Shown: one piece after another, positions 33,886-43,822 of the stretch
How the letters are laid out: every line of letters begins with the position of its first letter
Numbering within the stretch: position 1 is the stretch's first letter
Assembly: GCA_030442055.1 (NCBI GenBank)
Contig: JAUJEB010000001.1
Coordinates: forward strand, 620,001 to 684,000
DNA length: 64,000 nt
Reading direction: 5' to 3'
Origin: Agaribacillus aureus
GTDB lineage: Bacteria > Bacteroidota > Bacteroidia > Cytophagales > Cyclobacteriaceae
Made by a program: the position numbers and the translations under genes
Notes under the pieces: model-generated
Database searches by the model: none
The model's input: only the letters and a program-made list of their open reading frames with translations
What the model was told of the DNA's origin: nothing

Positions 33886-36800
33886 ATGAAAATCATGAAT
33901 TTAAAATACCACATACAAAAAACCATTAAGCCGCCACATGCACTTGTTATATTTAGTGCATTGTTGATGCTTGCTGCCTCAACAATGGCAGGCGACGGCA
34001 AACTGCAAAGCATCACGGTATCCGGGAAAGTTACCAGCTCATCCGACGGCAGCGCACTTCCGGGTGTAAATGTTTTATTAAAGGGAAGTAATGAAGGCAC
34101 CATCACTGATGTTGATGGCAATTACAGTATTGTCGTCCCCGACCAAAATTCAGTATTGATATTTTCCTACATAGGATACTTCACCCAGGAAATCACTGTT
34201 GGTGATCAGAGTGTTATCAATATTGAAATGATGGATGATATCACCTCACTGGACGAGGTGGTTGTAACGGCGTTGGGTATTAAAAGAGAGGAAAGATCAC
34301 TTGGCTATTCTGTCGGCAAGGTAAAGGGCGAGGAAGTAACACGCGTGGCGCAAGAAAATGTAATAAACGCCCTGAGCGGAAAAGTAGCCGGTGCAACAAT
34401 TAATTCAACCGGTGGCACCGGGTCTTCTGTCAGTATGGTCATCCGGGGAGCAACCTCGCTAAGCACCGATAACCAGCCTCTATTTGTGGTGGATGGTATC
34501 CCCCTGGAAAATTCTTTGAATAACATGGGGCAGTTTGGAGATCGAAACATCGTCGATTACGGTAATGCTATTTCCGACCTTAACCCTAATGACATAGAAA
34601 GTGTTACGATTTTAAAGGGCCCAAGTGCAGCCGCCTTATACGGAACCAGGGCTGGTAACGGTGTGGTATTGATTACCACCAAAACGGCGCAAAAAGGCCA
34701 GCGAATGAAAGTGAATATCTCCTCCAATACAGTTTTTGATATTCCATTTAAATTTTTGAACGTACAGAAAAAATTCGCCTCCGGCTTCTTTTCATTCAGG
34801 CCGGAAAATGTTGGCGGCGGGGTATTGCCCCCCATCAACGACGGCGATGGAACAGGTGCGGGGCCCGAGCTTAACAAAGGATATTTTGCCCAACAATGGA
34901 ATGCACCGCTTGATGCCAACGGCTTTCCCATACCTACCGAGCTGGTATCCTATCGGGATAATGTAGAAAACTTTGTGCAAACAGGCTTAACAACTACCAA
35001 TGGCATATCTGTTTCAAACAGCACAGATGCCGTTGATTACAGAATAGGGTTTACCAATATGAGTCATAACGGTATTGTTCCGGGTTCTGATCTCTATAGA
35101 AACAACCTTTCAACGTCCGCTTCAATAAACCCTCACAAGAACGTCACCATTAGTTCCAGTATCAACATAGGAAAAACCTGGTCCAATAACAGGCCTTCCA
35201 GTAACCGGGGAACTAATCCGCTGCAGTGGGCATATTCTACGCCTGTAAATGTAGATATCAGGGAGTTGGAAGATTACTGGCTGCCGGGACAGGAAGGGCT
35301 GGCTACCAGGAGTGTCTCGCCAAATCATGAAAATCCATATTTCCTGGCCTATGAGGTGGATAATGCCTTTGAAAGAACAAGGGTGTTTGGAAACGTTCAG
35401 GCTGAATGGCGAATTACGGATGAATTTACAGTTAAAGCCAGATATCTGCACGATCAGACTGACGGCCGTCGCGAAACCAAAATTCCCCCCGGATACAACA
35501 GAGAACCAAATAACGGCGCCTATGGTCTGGCAACAAACACCTCGTTTGAAAGAAATGTAGATGTATTGGGAACCTACAGCAAAGTGTGGGATAAGCTCAG
35601 TGTTACCGTATCTGCCGGTGGTAACGCTTTATATGCTAAAAATACAGCAATCAGCAATTCATCAAGCTCAAAATCGGGTTTGATTGTTCCCAATGTGTTT
35701 TCTGTGAGAAACATTAGCAATACCGCCCTAAGTTATAATAGCAGTTGGTCACAACGGGCCATTTACAGTGTTTTCGCCCTTGCCAATATCGGATGGAAAG
35801 ATTTGTTGTACCTGGATATTACAGCAAGGAATGATTGGTCAAGTACATTACCTTCAGAGAACCGTTCCTATTTCTATCCGTCCGTTTCCCTGAGTTTCCT
35901 GGCCAACGAACTTTTTGAGCTTGGCAGTAATATCAATTTATTAAAGCTGCGAGCGGGTTGGGCACAAGTAGGTAACGATACTTCTCCCTACAATTTGTAT
36001 CCTGTATACGGCAATTCCGGTCAATGGGGTGATGCCGTCCGGCTGAATAAATCGGGAACCATATTAATTCCGGGACTGAAACCGGAGGAAGCGACGTCTA
36101 TGGAATTTGGTCTGGACCTGAACATGTTTGACAATAAGATACGATTTGAAGGGACCTATTACGAAGTCGAAAACAGAAACCAGATCCTGCAAAATATTCC
36201 GCTGCCGGTTTCTTCGGGTTTTAACAACATCAATATTAATGCGGGGCTGATAGAAAGTAAAGGATGGGAATTTATGTTGGGCTTTACCCCGGTAAGAACC
36301 TCCAATTGGAGCTGGGACGTAGATATCAATTTCAGCCGGAACATCACGAAGATCATAGAACTTGATGAGGGCGTGGACGCCATTGAATTCTGGAGCGATA
36401 ACAAAAGCTTTTCCCGTGGCTACGTCGAAAATTCTGAAACCGGTGAAGACGGCCTGGTGGGAAACATTTACTCTCCCCGTATCAAACGGGTAACGGATGA
36501 AAATTCGCCATATTTCGGGTACCCGCTGATTGGCGAAGGTTTGGATGCCGAATGGCTGCCTTCGGATGAGCCGGTGAAAGTTGGAAATTATAACCCGGAT
36601 TTCCTGATGGGGCTGCAATCGCGTTTATCTTTTAAAAACTTTGTGCTCAATATGACATTTGACTGGAGAAGTGGCGGTCAGTATATGTCGCAAACTAACC
36701 GGTATTTCTCCGAAAGTGTACAAACGCAATTATGGCTTGATCATTTGGTCAATCCCGGTGATCTTGGTCCGGGCGAGGAGCTCCGCGATTGGGTCATAGC

Positions 36801-37329
36801 CAATGCCGATAAATTATTGTTTAGCGAGGATCTCAGGCCCGTCGGAGGACCAACACCGGAATATGGGGGCTTCCCGGAATCTTTTAGCGGCACTACTGTC
36901 TACGATGGCACATTTGCGCCAGGTGTGGTTGGGCATTATGATGATGATGGCAACTTTATTTTAGATCGTGAAAACCTCGGCGGCGAAGGCACCATATTTT
37001 TGCCTTACGTGGTGAGTTTCCCGTGGGAGTTTGGAACCCCTTCGATGTTTGATGCGGATTTTATCAAGCTTAGGGAGATATCTTTGGGATATCAATTGCC
37101 GGACAACCTCGTCAGCCGATTGGGAATGCAAAACGCCATGGTCTCTATTTATAGCAGAAACATTATGTTATGGACCAAGGACTCCGATTTTGGGATAGAT
37201 CCTGAACGCGCTTTTCAAGCGGAATCAGGTACTGGTAATAGAGGAACACAGTTTAAACAGGGCATTGAGCGATACAATGTAGATCCCTGGGTGATTCCTG
37301 TTGGATTTAAATTAGATCTTACTTTTTAA
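33886..37329 (+). CDS. SusC/RagA-family TonB-dependent outer-membrane transporter (locus C, without STN domain)
   Basis: 1147 residues. Signal peptide about 1-36 (a second ATG at codon 4 is possible). The carboxypeptidase-D-like domain starts at once (about 43-125, VSGKVTSSSDGSALPGVNVL) with no STN domain before it. Plug motif ILKGPSAAALYGTRAGNG, barrel ending DPWVIPVGFKLDLTF. It imports its substrate with TonB energy. Lack of STN agrees with the absence of sigma and FecR genes nearby, so this locus must be controlled another way. Followed by its SusD partner after 20 bases. Confidence 0.95.
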   Translation: MKIMNLKYHIQKTIKPPHALVIFSALLMLAASTMAGDGKLQSITVSGKVTSSSDGSALPGVNVLLKGSNEGTITDVDGNYSIVVPDQNSVLIFSYIGYFTQEITVGDQSVINIEMMDDITSLDEVVVTALGIKREERSLGYSVGKVKGEEVTRVAQENVINALSGKVAGATINSTGGTGSSVSMVIRGATSLSTDNQPLFVVDGIPLENSLNNMGQFGDRNIVDYGNAISDLNPNDIESVTILKGPSAAALYGTRAGNGVVLITTKTAQKGQRMKVNISSNTVFDIPFKFLNVQKKFASGFFSFRPENVGGGVLPPINDGDGTGAGPELNKGYFAQQWNAPLDANGFPIPTELVSYRDNVENFVQTGLTTTNGISVSNSTDAVDYRIGFTNMSHNGIVPGSDLYRNNLSTSASINPHKNVTISSSINIGKTWSNNRPSSNRGTNPLQWAYSTPVNVDIRELEDYWLPGQEGLATRSVSPNHENPYFLAYEVDNAFERTRVFGNVQAEWRITDEFTVKARYLHDQTDGRRETKIPPGYNREPNNGAYGLATNTSFERNVDVLGTYSKVWDKLSVTVSAGGNALYAKNTAISNSSSSKSGLIVPNVFSVRNISNTALSYNSSWSQRAIYSVFALANIGWKDLLYLDITARNDWSSTLPSENRSYFYPSVSLSFLANELFELGSNINLLKLRAGWAQVGNDTSPYNLYPVYGNSGQWGDAVRLNKSGTILIPGLKPEEATSMEFGLDLNMFDNKIRFEGTYYEVENRNQILQNIPLPVSSGFNNININAGLIESKGWEFMLGFTPVRTSNWSWDVDINFSRNITKIIELDEGVDAIEFWSDNKSFSRGYVENSETGEDGLVGNIYSPRIKRVTDENSPYFGYPLIGEGLDAEWLPSDEPVKVGNYNPDFLMGLQSRLSFKNFVLNMTFDWRSGGQYMSQTNRYFSESVQTQLWLDHLVNPGDLGPGEELRDWVIANADKLLFSEDLRPVGGPTPEYGGFPESFSGTTVYDGTFAPGVVGHYDDDGNFILDRENLGGEGTIFLPYVVSFPWEFGTPSMFDADFIKLREISLGYQLPDNLVSRLGMQNAMVSIYSRNIMLWTKDSDFGIDPERAFQAESGTGNRGTQFKQGIERYNVDPWVIPVGFKLDLTF

Positions 37330-37349
37330 GTTACCTAAAAATTGAAATC

Positions 37350-39014
37350 ATGTACAAGATAAATCATAAGATAAAGTTCATACTAATTTTCGTAGTGGCT
37401 CTGGTATGCTCGTGCAAGGACCTGGATGAAATGAACATCAATCCAAACGGCGTTGACCCGGCAGACGGACACCCCAATCTCTTAATGGCCACCTTGATGA
37501 CGGAACTGGGGCAAAATGTAGTGAACCTCGGGTTCGGAAATATCGCCGGGGTCATGCAACATACGCAAAGAGACGGCTGGTCCAGCGGACATAATGATTA
37601 TGACTGGGCCGGCCAGGGACAAAGTTGGGGGAGTTATTACGGCATACTCAGAACAAACGATGAGTTACTTAAACTAGCGGAGGAATTGAACCTTGATTTT
37701 CACAGAGGTGTCGGTCTCGTAATACGGGCATATACGTTTGGCTTAGTAACTGACCTTTGGGGTGATGCTCCTTATACGGCTTCTTTAAAAGGAGAAGCGG
37801 GAGGAGAAACAAACCTAAAACCGGCATATGATGATCAAAAAGCTATTTACCTTGGCATTTTAGCTGACCTGGAGGAGGCAAACAGCCTGCTGTCCCGTAA
37901 TCCGGCGGATTATTCCGATATAATCCCGGCACAAGATCCATATTATCGGGGCGATGTAGAAAAGTGGCGAAAGTTTGCCAACTCCCTGGCGCTGCGATAC
38001 TTTATGAGAATTTCAAACAAAGAAGAAGCCCTGGCCCGCGCAGGCATCGAAAAGATCGCCTCAGATCCGTCCGGTTATCCAATCATCGCTTCAGCCGCAG
38101 ATGACACAAATATGGATTATATTGGTGGCGCCACCTTTGATTCATGGCCTAACAATACCGTTTTTGACAGGACCACGACCAGTGGATACAACAGGACCAA
38201 AGTGTGCTCCACTTTAATCGAGGCGCTACAAGCGTTGAGTGATCCAAGGATTGCCGTATATGCTGATAAAATTGAATTAGCTTTGGTGATTGAACCGGAT
38301 TGGGAAGACGACAGAGATGAGATTATTGGTAATGAAAGACATATTGCACAAAACATAGCAGACGACTATGAGCAAAACTGGGGTGAGCCTATAAATCTGG
38401 ATCCCGAGTATATTGGTTTACCGCCCTCATCACCGGCAGGCGGGGCTTACAACCTTAATCCGGATTTAGCACAAGGAACCCTTAATCCGCACTGTTCCCA
38501 GCTAAACAGCATGTATAAAGAGGCCTCCGGCCCCATGTTGAAAGCCCGAATGATGTCGGCCGCTGAGGTAAACTTTATTCTTGCCGAAGCAGCGCTCAAA
38601 GGTTGGTCCGTCGGCGCTGATGCCCAGACCTACTACGAGGAGGCGATCGAAGCCTCTTTAGATACCTGGGGCTTAAATAATGAGTATGGCGCCTACATCG
38701 CAGGGCCTGCTGCCTATAATGGCACCCTGGAGCAACTGATTGAACAAAAATGGATCGCAAGCTGGACCGCAGCCGCAGAAGCCTGGTTTGATTATCGCCG
38801 TACCGGCTTGCCTGACCTACAGACAGGGCCGTATGCAACAAGACAGGCGATTCCGCTGAGGTTTTATTATATGTTGGATGAAATAAACCTTAACCCTGCG
38901 AATGCTAAGGCAGCGATCGGCAGGCTGGAGACAACAGACTTCACAGCTCCCGATCCCAACAACAGTGCCTGGTCCAAATCGTGGTTATTGAAAGGAACGG
39001 GGTTGCCTTACTAA
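37350..39014 (+). CDS. SusD/RagB-family nutrient-binding outer-membrane lipoprotein, SusD-like type 2 (locus C)
   Basis: 554 residues. Lipoprotein signal ends VVALVCSC (Cys22), then the typical DLDEMNINPNGVDPA. Further marks: YFMRISNKEEALARAGIEKI, MMSAAEVNFILAEAALKGWS, EQLIEQKWIASWTAAAEAWF and a C-terminus with RFYYMLDEINLNPANAKAAI. This is the branch that pairs with STN-less SusC, as here. It is translated from the same message as the SusC (20-base gap), which ends in a strong terminator at 39029-39080. Confidence 0.94.
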   Translation: MYKINHKIKFILIFVVALVCSCKDLDEMNINPNGVDPADGHPNLLMATLMTELGQNVVNLGFGNIAGVMQHTQRDGWSSGHNDYDWAGQGQSWGSYYGILRTNDELLKLAEELNLDFHRGVGLVIRAYTFGLVTDLWGDAPYTASLKGEAGGETNLKPAYDDQKAIYLGILADLEEANSLLSRNPADYSDIIPAQDPYYRGDVEKWRKFANSLALRYFMRISNKEEALARAGIEKIASDPSGYPIIASAADDTNMDYIGGATFDSWPNNTVFDRTTTSGYNRTKVCSTLIEALQALSDPRIAVYADKIELALVIEPDWEDDRDEIIGNERHIAQNIADDYEQNWGEPINLDPEYIGLPPSSPAGGAYNLNPDLAQGTLNPHCSQLNSMYKEASGPMLKARMMSAAEVNFILAEAALKGWSVGADAQTYYEEAIEASLDTWGLNNEYGAYIAGPAAYNGTLEQLIEQKWIASWTAAAEAWFDYRRTGLPDLQTGPYATRQAIPLRFYYMLDEINLNPANAKAAIGRLETTDFTAPDPNNSAWSKSWLLKGTGLPY

Positions 39015-39028
39015 TTAATCCCGACTGA

Positions 39029-39080
39029 AATATTGAAAGCCATCTCAAGGTTGATGGCTTTCAATATTTTTTTGTTTTCG
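39029..39080 (+). terminator. Rho-independent terminator after the locus C SusCD genes
   Basis: AATATTGAAAGCCATC (39029-39044) and GATGGCTTTCAATATT (39053-39068) form a perfect 16-pair stem with an 8-base loop, followed by a T-rich run. It lies 15 bases past the susD stop and before the ceramidase-like gene, so that gene probably needs its own promoter or read-through. Confidence 0.88.
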
Positions 39081-39093
39081 TATATTGTGTGCG

Positions 39094-40491
39094 ATGATAA
39101 AAAAAATTTTAAAAATCCTTTTGGTAGTCCTGATACTGGTTGTCTGCTTCCTTTTCTGGGCATTAAATACCGTCGACTACACCCCATATTTTAAATCCGA
39201 TTATTATGCCACCACAAAGGCACGGCTGGACAGTATAGCCACCAATCCCGGTGTTTCCCGGGGACAGGTGCAGCTAGGCTTCGGTAGAAAGAGTATCACG
39301 CCAACATTACTGGAAGACACATATGATCCTGCTGAAGGCAAATTTGTAGCGCTGCCATTATCAGGTTATGGCGGAAGAGAGGGAATGCCGGCCACAGGGA
39401 TTCATGACAGCCTGTTTGTAAAAGCAATGGCTGTTAAGGTCAATGAAAAAATCATGGTTTTTATCGGTTCGGATTTGTTAATTATGCCACCGGAGGTAAG
39501 TAAATTATCTATCACTGCGGTTGAAAAAGAAATCGGATTAACGCAGGAAAATATATTCTATTCCGCAACGCATACGCATTCAAGCGTAGGCGCCTGGTCA
39601 GCAGGTAGGGTTGGAGAATTATTTGCAGGTGAATACAACCCGGATGTTGTTTCCTGGCTTTCCCAACAGGTTGCTAAAACCATCATTGAAGCGGTCAAAA
39701 ACCTCCAGCCCGGCAAGATCGGTGTCGGAAATTTTCATGCCAGACAATTTGTAAAGAACCGGCTTGTGGGGGATGATGGTGTCGTCAACGACGATTTTTT
39801 AATGATCGTCGCCGAGCAGTTGTCCGGAACAAGGGCCATCCTGGGTTCATTTGATGCGCACGCCACCACGTTAGGGGACTGGAATATGGAATTTAGTGCT
39901 GATTATCCCGGCTATTGGCAGCGAAAACTAGAAACAAATGGCTTTGATATGGCGATGTTTTTTGCCGGAAGTGTGGGAAGCCATAGCTATCAAAGCCAGG
40001 GTGAAAGGTTTGAAAAATCGAGGTACATAGGAGAAGCATTGGCAGACAGCACTATTAAATATTCACAAGAGATTATTACAAAAGACAGCATCACCACCGC
40101 CTCGCTGACACTTAAGATCGATTACCCGGAACTCCAGATCCGTGTATCGGATGGCCTTTGTCTGAATCCGGTCATCGCTCGCAGTTTATTCCCAGATGTC
40201 GGGGATGTTTATCTGCAAACGATCCGGCTGGACAGTCTGATCTGGACCACCACACCCAGTGACTTTAGCGGAGAAACTGCGCTTACCTATAAAAATGTCA
40301 TGTATAAAAAAGGCTTTCGAGCTATGGTCACAAGTTTTAATGGCGCCTACACAGGTTACATTATTCCGTGTAAATATTATCACCTGAATGCCTATGAGTC
40401 AAGGATGATGAATTGGTTTGGCCCCGGGTATAATCCATTTATCAATTATATGATCGGGGAATTAATCGAAAAAGTATCATCAGCCCGGTAA
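39094..40491 (+). CDS. Neutral/alkaline ceramidase N-terminal-domain protein, short form
   Basis: 465 residues from the ATG at 39094 (a TTG three codons earlier is less likely). An N-terminal hydrophobic anchor (about 5-24) puts it in the periplasm or on the membrane. The ceramidase core shows zinc-site blocks FYSATHTHSS (His160, His162) and FDAHATTLG (His256). The usual nucleophile motif GDVSPN is replaced by GSVGSH (292-297), and the C-terminal immunoglobulin-like domain of true ceramidases (total about 650-750 residues) is missing. It could be an amidase or esterase on another substrate rather than a ceramidase. Isolated from locus C by a terminator. Confidence 0.8.
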   Translation: MIKKILKILLVVLILVVCFLFWALNTVDYTPYFKSDYYATTKARLDSIATNPGVSRGQVQLGFGRKSITPTLLEDTYDPAEGKFVALPLSGYGGREGMPATGIHDSLFVKAMAVKVNEKIMVFIGSDLLIMPPEVSKLSITAVEKEIGLTQENIFYSATHTHSSVGAWSAGRVGELFAGEYNPDVVSWLSQQVAKTIIEAVKNLQPGKIGVGNFHARQFVKNRLVGDDGVVNDDFLMIVAEQLSGTRAILGSFDAHATTLGDWNMEFSADYPGYWQRKLETNGFDMAMFFAGSVGSHSYQSQGERFEKSRYIGEALADSTIKYSQEIITKDSITTASLTLKIDYPELQIRVSDGLCLNPVIARSLFPDVGDVYLQTIRLDSLIWTTTPSDFSGETALTYKNVMYKKGFRAMVTSFNGAYTGYIIPCKYYHLNAYESRMMNWFGPGYNPFINYMIGELIEKVSSAR

Positions 40492-40502
40492 AATCTGCCT
40501 GC

Positions 40503-41465
40503 TCACAGGTGTTTTTTAAGGAAGGCATCAATATAAAATTGACAGTATTCATTCACTTTCACCGAAAGGTCCATAGTATGCGGCCATCCTTTCAGGCGGT
40601 GGTAATCATGCGGAATACCCGCTTTTCCCAACCAACTGCTTAAAGAATCGGATTGACTGACCGGTACCAGGGAATCGATGGTACCGTGAAATATCAGTGT
40701 TGGCGGGTCGTCGGCTGAGATAAATGTTTTTGGGGAGGCCTGTCGATAAGTTTCAGGGTCATCTTGGAAAGTGGTATTTAGGAAGTCTTTTACCTGGTAA
40801 GTACTGATGGCATACGGTGTAGCGAGGTCTGTCGGTCCATATAAATTAATAACTGCGCTGACCTTACTGTCGCCTTCAAACGTGCACGCCTGATTAAATA
40901 GCGCTTCATCGCCGCCATAGCCAATCATCATCGCAAGATGGCCTCCGGCCGAACCACCGATGAGCACTATCTTTTCAGTGTCAATGCCATATGCAGCCCC
41001 ATGGGTCTTAATCCATTTCACCGCACAATTTACATCCTGAACCGCCGCGGGGAAAACAGCCTGCTTCACCAACCGGTACGATACAGTTACTGTGATAAAT
41101 CCTTTTTTGGCATAGTCAATCAAATAAGGCAGGTAGTCCGATCGCTTTCCCGTCCGCCAAGCCCCGCCATGAATGAACATCATAACAGGAGCCGGTTCAG
41201 ACAGGTTCTTGCGTTTGTAGATATCCAATTGAAGCGACAGGGAATCAATGTTTTTGTATTCAATATTTTTAATTTCCTGGATTTCATCAGGGATCGAGGG
41301 TTCTGTTTCTATTAGATCAAGCATACCCAGAAAATAAGATATTTTCATAAAGGTCTCATTCATGTATCCTTTTGGTGGGTTAAGTAAGCGATCCGGGTGG
41401 GTACTTTTTGGTTTACAACCTGTCACCAGAAGCAGCAAGACGAGTATATGCGTAAAATTTTTCAT
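40503..41465 (-). CDS. Exported alpha/beta-hydrolase esterase, lipoprotein (BD-FAE/HSL-like)
   Basis: 320 residues from the ATG at 41465, which gives a clean lipoprotein signal (VLLLLVTGC, Cys17); seven codons upstream is an alternative. The oxyanion motif HGGAW (99-103), the nucleophile elbow GGSAGG with Ser172, an Asp in GTIDSLVP and His in WPHTMD are in place. Such enzymes hydrolyse carboxyl esters, including acetyl or feruloyl groups on glycans, in the periplasm. Convergent with the ceramidase-like gene (12-base gap) and last in the minus-strand trio with the PHP protein and another alpha/beta hydrolase. Confidence 0.88.
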   Translation of the reverse strand: MKNFTHILVLLLLVTGCKPKSTHPDRLLNPPKGYMNETFMKISYFLGMLDLIETEPSIPDEIQEIKNIEYKNIDSLSLQLDIYKRKNLSEPAPVMMFIHGGAWRTGKRSDYLPYLIDYAKKGFITVTVSYRLVKQAVFPAAVQDVNCAVKWIKTHGAAYGIDTEKIVLIGGSAGGHLAMMIGYGGDEALFNQACTFEGDSKVSAVINLYGPTDLATPYAISTYQVKDFLNTTFQDDPETYRQASPKTFISADDPPTLIFHGTIDSLVPVSQSDSLSSWLGKAGIPHDYHRLKGWPHTMDLSVKVNEYCQFYIDAFLKKHL

Positions 41466-41548
41466 AGCATTAATTGGTTTTGGCATGGAACCAAATGCAT
41501 TTTATCGTTTAAACAGAAAATGATTTATCACCACCATTCAATTCCTTA

Positions 41549-42868
41549 TCAATATATGTAAATCTGGTTTGTATATACCCATGGTATCCATTGATCATTG
41601 AAATTCACCAGGGCAACGATCCGGTAATTCCCTGTTTTACCGTTTATGGTATAGGCGTATTCATATGCTTCTTCCACCTCATCAATGAGTTTTCCGCTGT
41701 TGTAAAGTTGATACTTCACAGGCAAAGGGGACACTGCCTTTAGTCGGTTAACGTCTGCTACCCTGACAGAATCACCGAGAATACCGGTGACACTATCTTT
41801 CTGGTTAATTGTAAAGTATTGAAACCCCTTGGCCCGAGCCAGGCTTTCAAATGAAATATATACATGGCCTTTGATGATATGCTCTTTAATGTTGATTGTG
41901 GATAAGGTATCACAAAACACGTGATTTGTAACAAAATTGAAGGAATGGTAATAGGTATCCAACTCCCACTTAAATGCCCAGCCAAACGCATCTGGCTCGC
42001 CTAACAGCAATTTATCCAACCATCCGGGTTCTCTAATGGTGAGGGTCTTGGCGTTTGAACCTACCCACTCCACCCGGCCATCTTCCAGATAATGTGCCCT
42101 CAGGCCCTGATTATTATGGGCATCAACACCTGCTATCCCCACAATCTGCCGGCTGAGATTAAGGGAATCCCAATTATTCAGAATAGCCGTTTGCTCGTCG
42201 TAGAGCTCGCGATAACACCAGTGCTTAAATCGGCCGCCATTGACAATATTGTTGATAAGAAATGGCAATATCCCATCTTCATCCAGCAAATCGGTATGTA
42301 TATTATAGATCTCCATAGCCTGATAATCCGGGTTATGCCAGCTATGGTCCCGCTCCGTATGCACATAAGCCACCAGGCCACCACCAGCAACGGCTTCATG
42401 TATCAATGTATCCGTTTCTTTGTTCCAGTCAAGAACAACGCTGTCAAATGGATTGACCATCAGTCCATTGCCAGACTCCGTACCAGCTTCCATGAGGACG
42501 CCGTCAAACACTCCTCCATAACCCCTTGGGAACGTATCGAGTTTTCCACGGGCGTGATCGGAATAAAAGATAAAATCGAGGTTTGCTTTTTTTGCAGCAT
42601 CCAAAATTTCAGGCAATGTACCCCTGCTGTCATGTGACCAATAAGAATGGACATGAAGGGCGCCCTGAAAGACTTCTCTGCCAATATACTGATCCGGCTT
42701 TTTGTATTTAGCCCACAACTGCGCCCGTTCTTTTTCCAATTTTGGATAAGTCACCCAATTCTTTAATAAAGCAGGGCCAAACAAGACGATCATTACAATC
42801 GCTACCAATAACACAATGAGCAGCAGTGTATAACGTAAGATCTTTTTAACCGTCCTGACTAAATTCAT
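41549..42868 (-). CDS. Membrane-anchored PHP-domain metallohydrolase (CehA/McbA-like)
   Basis: 439 residues with an N-terminal membrane helix (about 10-32). PHP metal ligands are clear: LHVHSYWSHDSRG (His72, His74, Asp80), FYSDHARG (Asp104, His105) and MEAGTESG (Glu127). Later a His in VDAHNNQ. PHP proteins are metal-dependent phosphoesterases; the CehA/McbA group hydrolyses other esters. The catalytic part should face the periplasm. It lies between two alpha/beta hydrolases on the same strand (gaps 83 and 63 bases). Substrate unknown. Confidence 0.85.
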   Translation of the reverse strand: MNLVRTVKKILRYTLLLIVLLVAIVMIVLFGPALLKNWVTYPKLEKERAQLWAKYKKPDQYIGREVFQGALHVHSYWSHDSRGTLPEILDAAKKANLDFIFYSDHARGKLDTFPRGYGGVFDGVLMEAGTESGNGLMVNPFDSVVLDWNKETDTLIHEAVAGGGLVAYVHTERDHSWHNPDYQAMEIYNIHTDLLDEDGILPFLINNIVNGGRFKHWCYRELYDEQTAILNNWDSLNLSRQIVGIAGVDAHNNQGLRAHYLEDGRVEWVGSNAKTLTIREPGWLDKLLLGEPDAFGWAFKWELDTYYHSFNFVTNHVFCDTLSTINIKEHIIKGHVYISFESLARAKGFQYFTINQKDSVTGILGDSVRVADVNRLKAVSPLPVKYQLYNSGKLIDEVEEAYEYAYTINGKTGNYRIVALVNFNDQWIPWVYTNQIYIY

Positions 42869-42931
42869 TTTCTATTTTGCAAAGTCATATGTCAATGGAT
42901 AGCAAGCGCTGGCTGCCCATATCCTTATCCG

Positions 42932-43822
42932 TTAAAGATGCTCCCCGAACCATTGTATCCCATCCCGGTATGCCTTATCGACAGGTAAGTCACGGTGTTT
43001 CGATGGGTACCAAATGATCTTCTTAGGGTTTTCTGCTTTTTCAAAAAGTAATTTACTTGTTACCGGCGCGATTACCTCGTCATTTTCCGCATTGATCATC
43101 AGCAATGGTCTGGGGGTTATTTGCTCCACAAAATTAACGGGATCAATGATGCTGAAAAACTCCTGGGTTTCTTTGGTCAAAGCATCCAGGCCAAACATCA
43201 GGCTAAGGTTACCGCCAGCCAGTGCAATAGCCGGAACTTTTATACGCTCATCAACACCACAAAAAATTGTTCCTATCACTCCTCCCAAACTTATACCAAA
43301 AAAACCGAGCCTTTCAATATCAATTTCATCTCTGGTTTTAAGAAAATCAACGGATCGGCGAAGGTCAAAAACCGTTTGTGATATAATATCCCTGGTCCAA
43401 TACCGGTATCCATTTACCAGGTCAAAATCGTAATTTTGTTTTTTACGCTCTCCGTGATTGGCAATATCAATTCTTAAAACCGCATATCCACTTTCGATAA
43501 AATGCGTATGCCCCGCTTCGATATAATCCACCGTTTTACGATCGCCAAGGCCATGTAGCAAAATAACAAGCGGCATTGGATCGGGGTTAACCGGTATTGA
43601 TAGTAACCCCCTCACCCTATTGTTATGAACGCTCGTAAATGAAACGGCATATAGCTGGACGGCGGCCGAGTCAGCCAGTAATCGCACCGATTCTTCCAAT
43701 GGCAGTTCCCGATCGTAATTGTAATAACTTAAAACTGAGATCTCCTGCCTGGAAATACAGGAATTTAAAAAGAAAAACAGGAGGCCACTATAAATTGCTC
43801 CCGAAAACACCAGTTTGCCCAT
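42932..43822 (-). CDS. Exported alpha/beta hydrolase (dienelactone-hydrolase/acetyl-xylan-esterase-like), lipoprotein
   Basis: 296 residues. Lipoprotein-like signal ends FFFLNSC (Cys22). Alpha/beta hydrolase marks: LLHGLGDRK (89-96), nucleophile elbow FGISLGG (Ser178), likely acid in NAENDEVIAP and His in SKHRDLP. The closest fit is the prolyl-peptidase/acetyl-xylan-esterase branch. First gene of the minus-strand trio 43822-40503; a 371-base gap separates it from the glycosidase-like gene at 44194-46446. Confidence 0.86.
   Translation of the reverse strand: MGKLVFSGAIYSGLLFFFLNSCISRQEISVLSYYNYDRELPLEESVRLLADSAAVQLYAVSFTSVHNNRVRGLLSIPVNPDPMPLVILLHGLGDRKTVDYIEAGHTHFIESGYAVLRIDIANHGERKKQNYDFDLVNGYRYWTRDIISQTVFDLRRSVDFLKTRDEIDIERLGFFGISLGGVIGTIFCGVDERIKVPAIALAGGNLSLMFGLDALTKETQEFFSIIDPVNFVEQITPRPLLMINAENDEVIAPVTSKLLFEKAENPKKIIWYPSKHRDLPVDKAYRDGIQWFGEHL

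Noticed and set aside
39085..39093. TTG start for the ceramidase-like gene.
   Set aside because: The ATG at 39094 gives a normal membrane-anchor start, and the added residues have no value.
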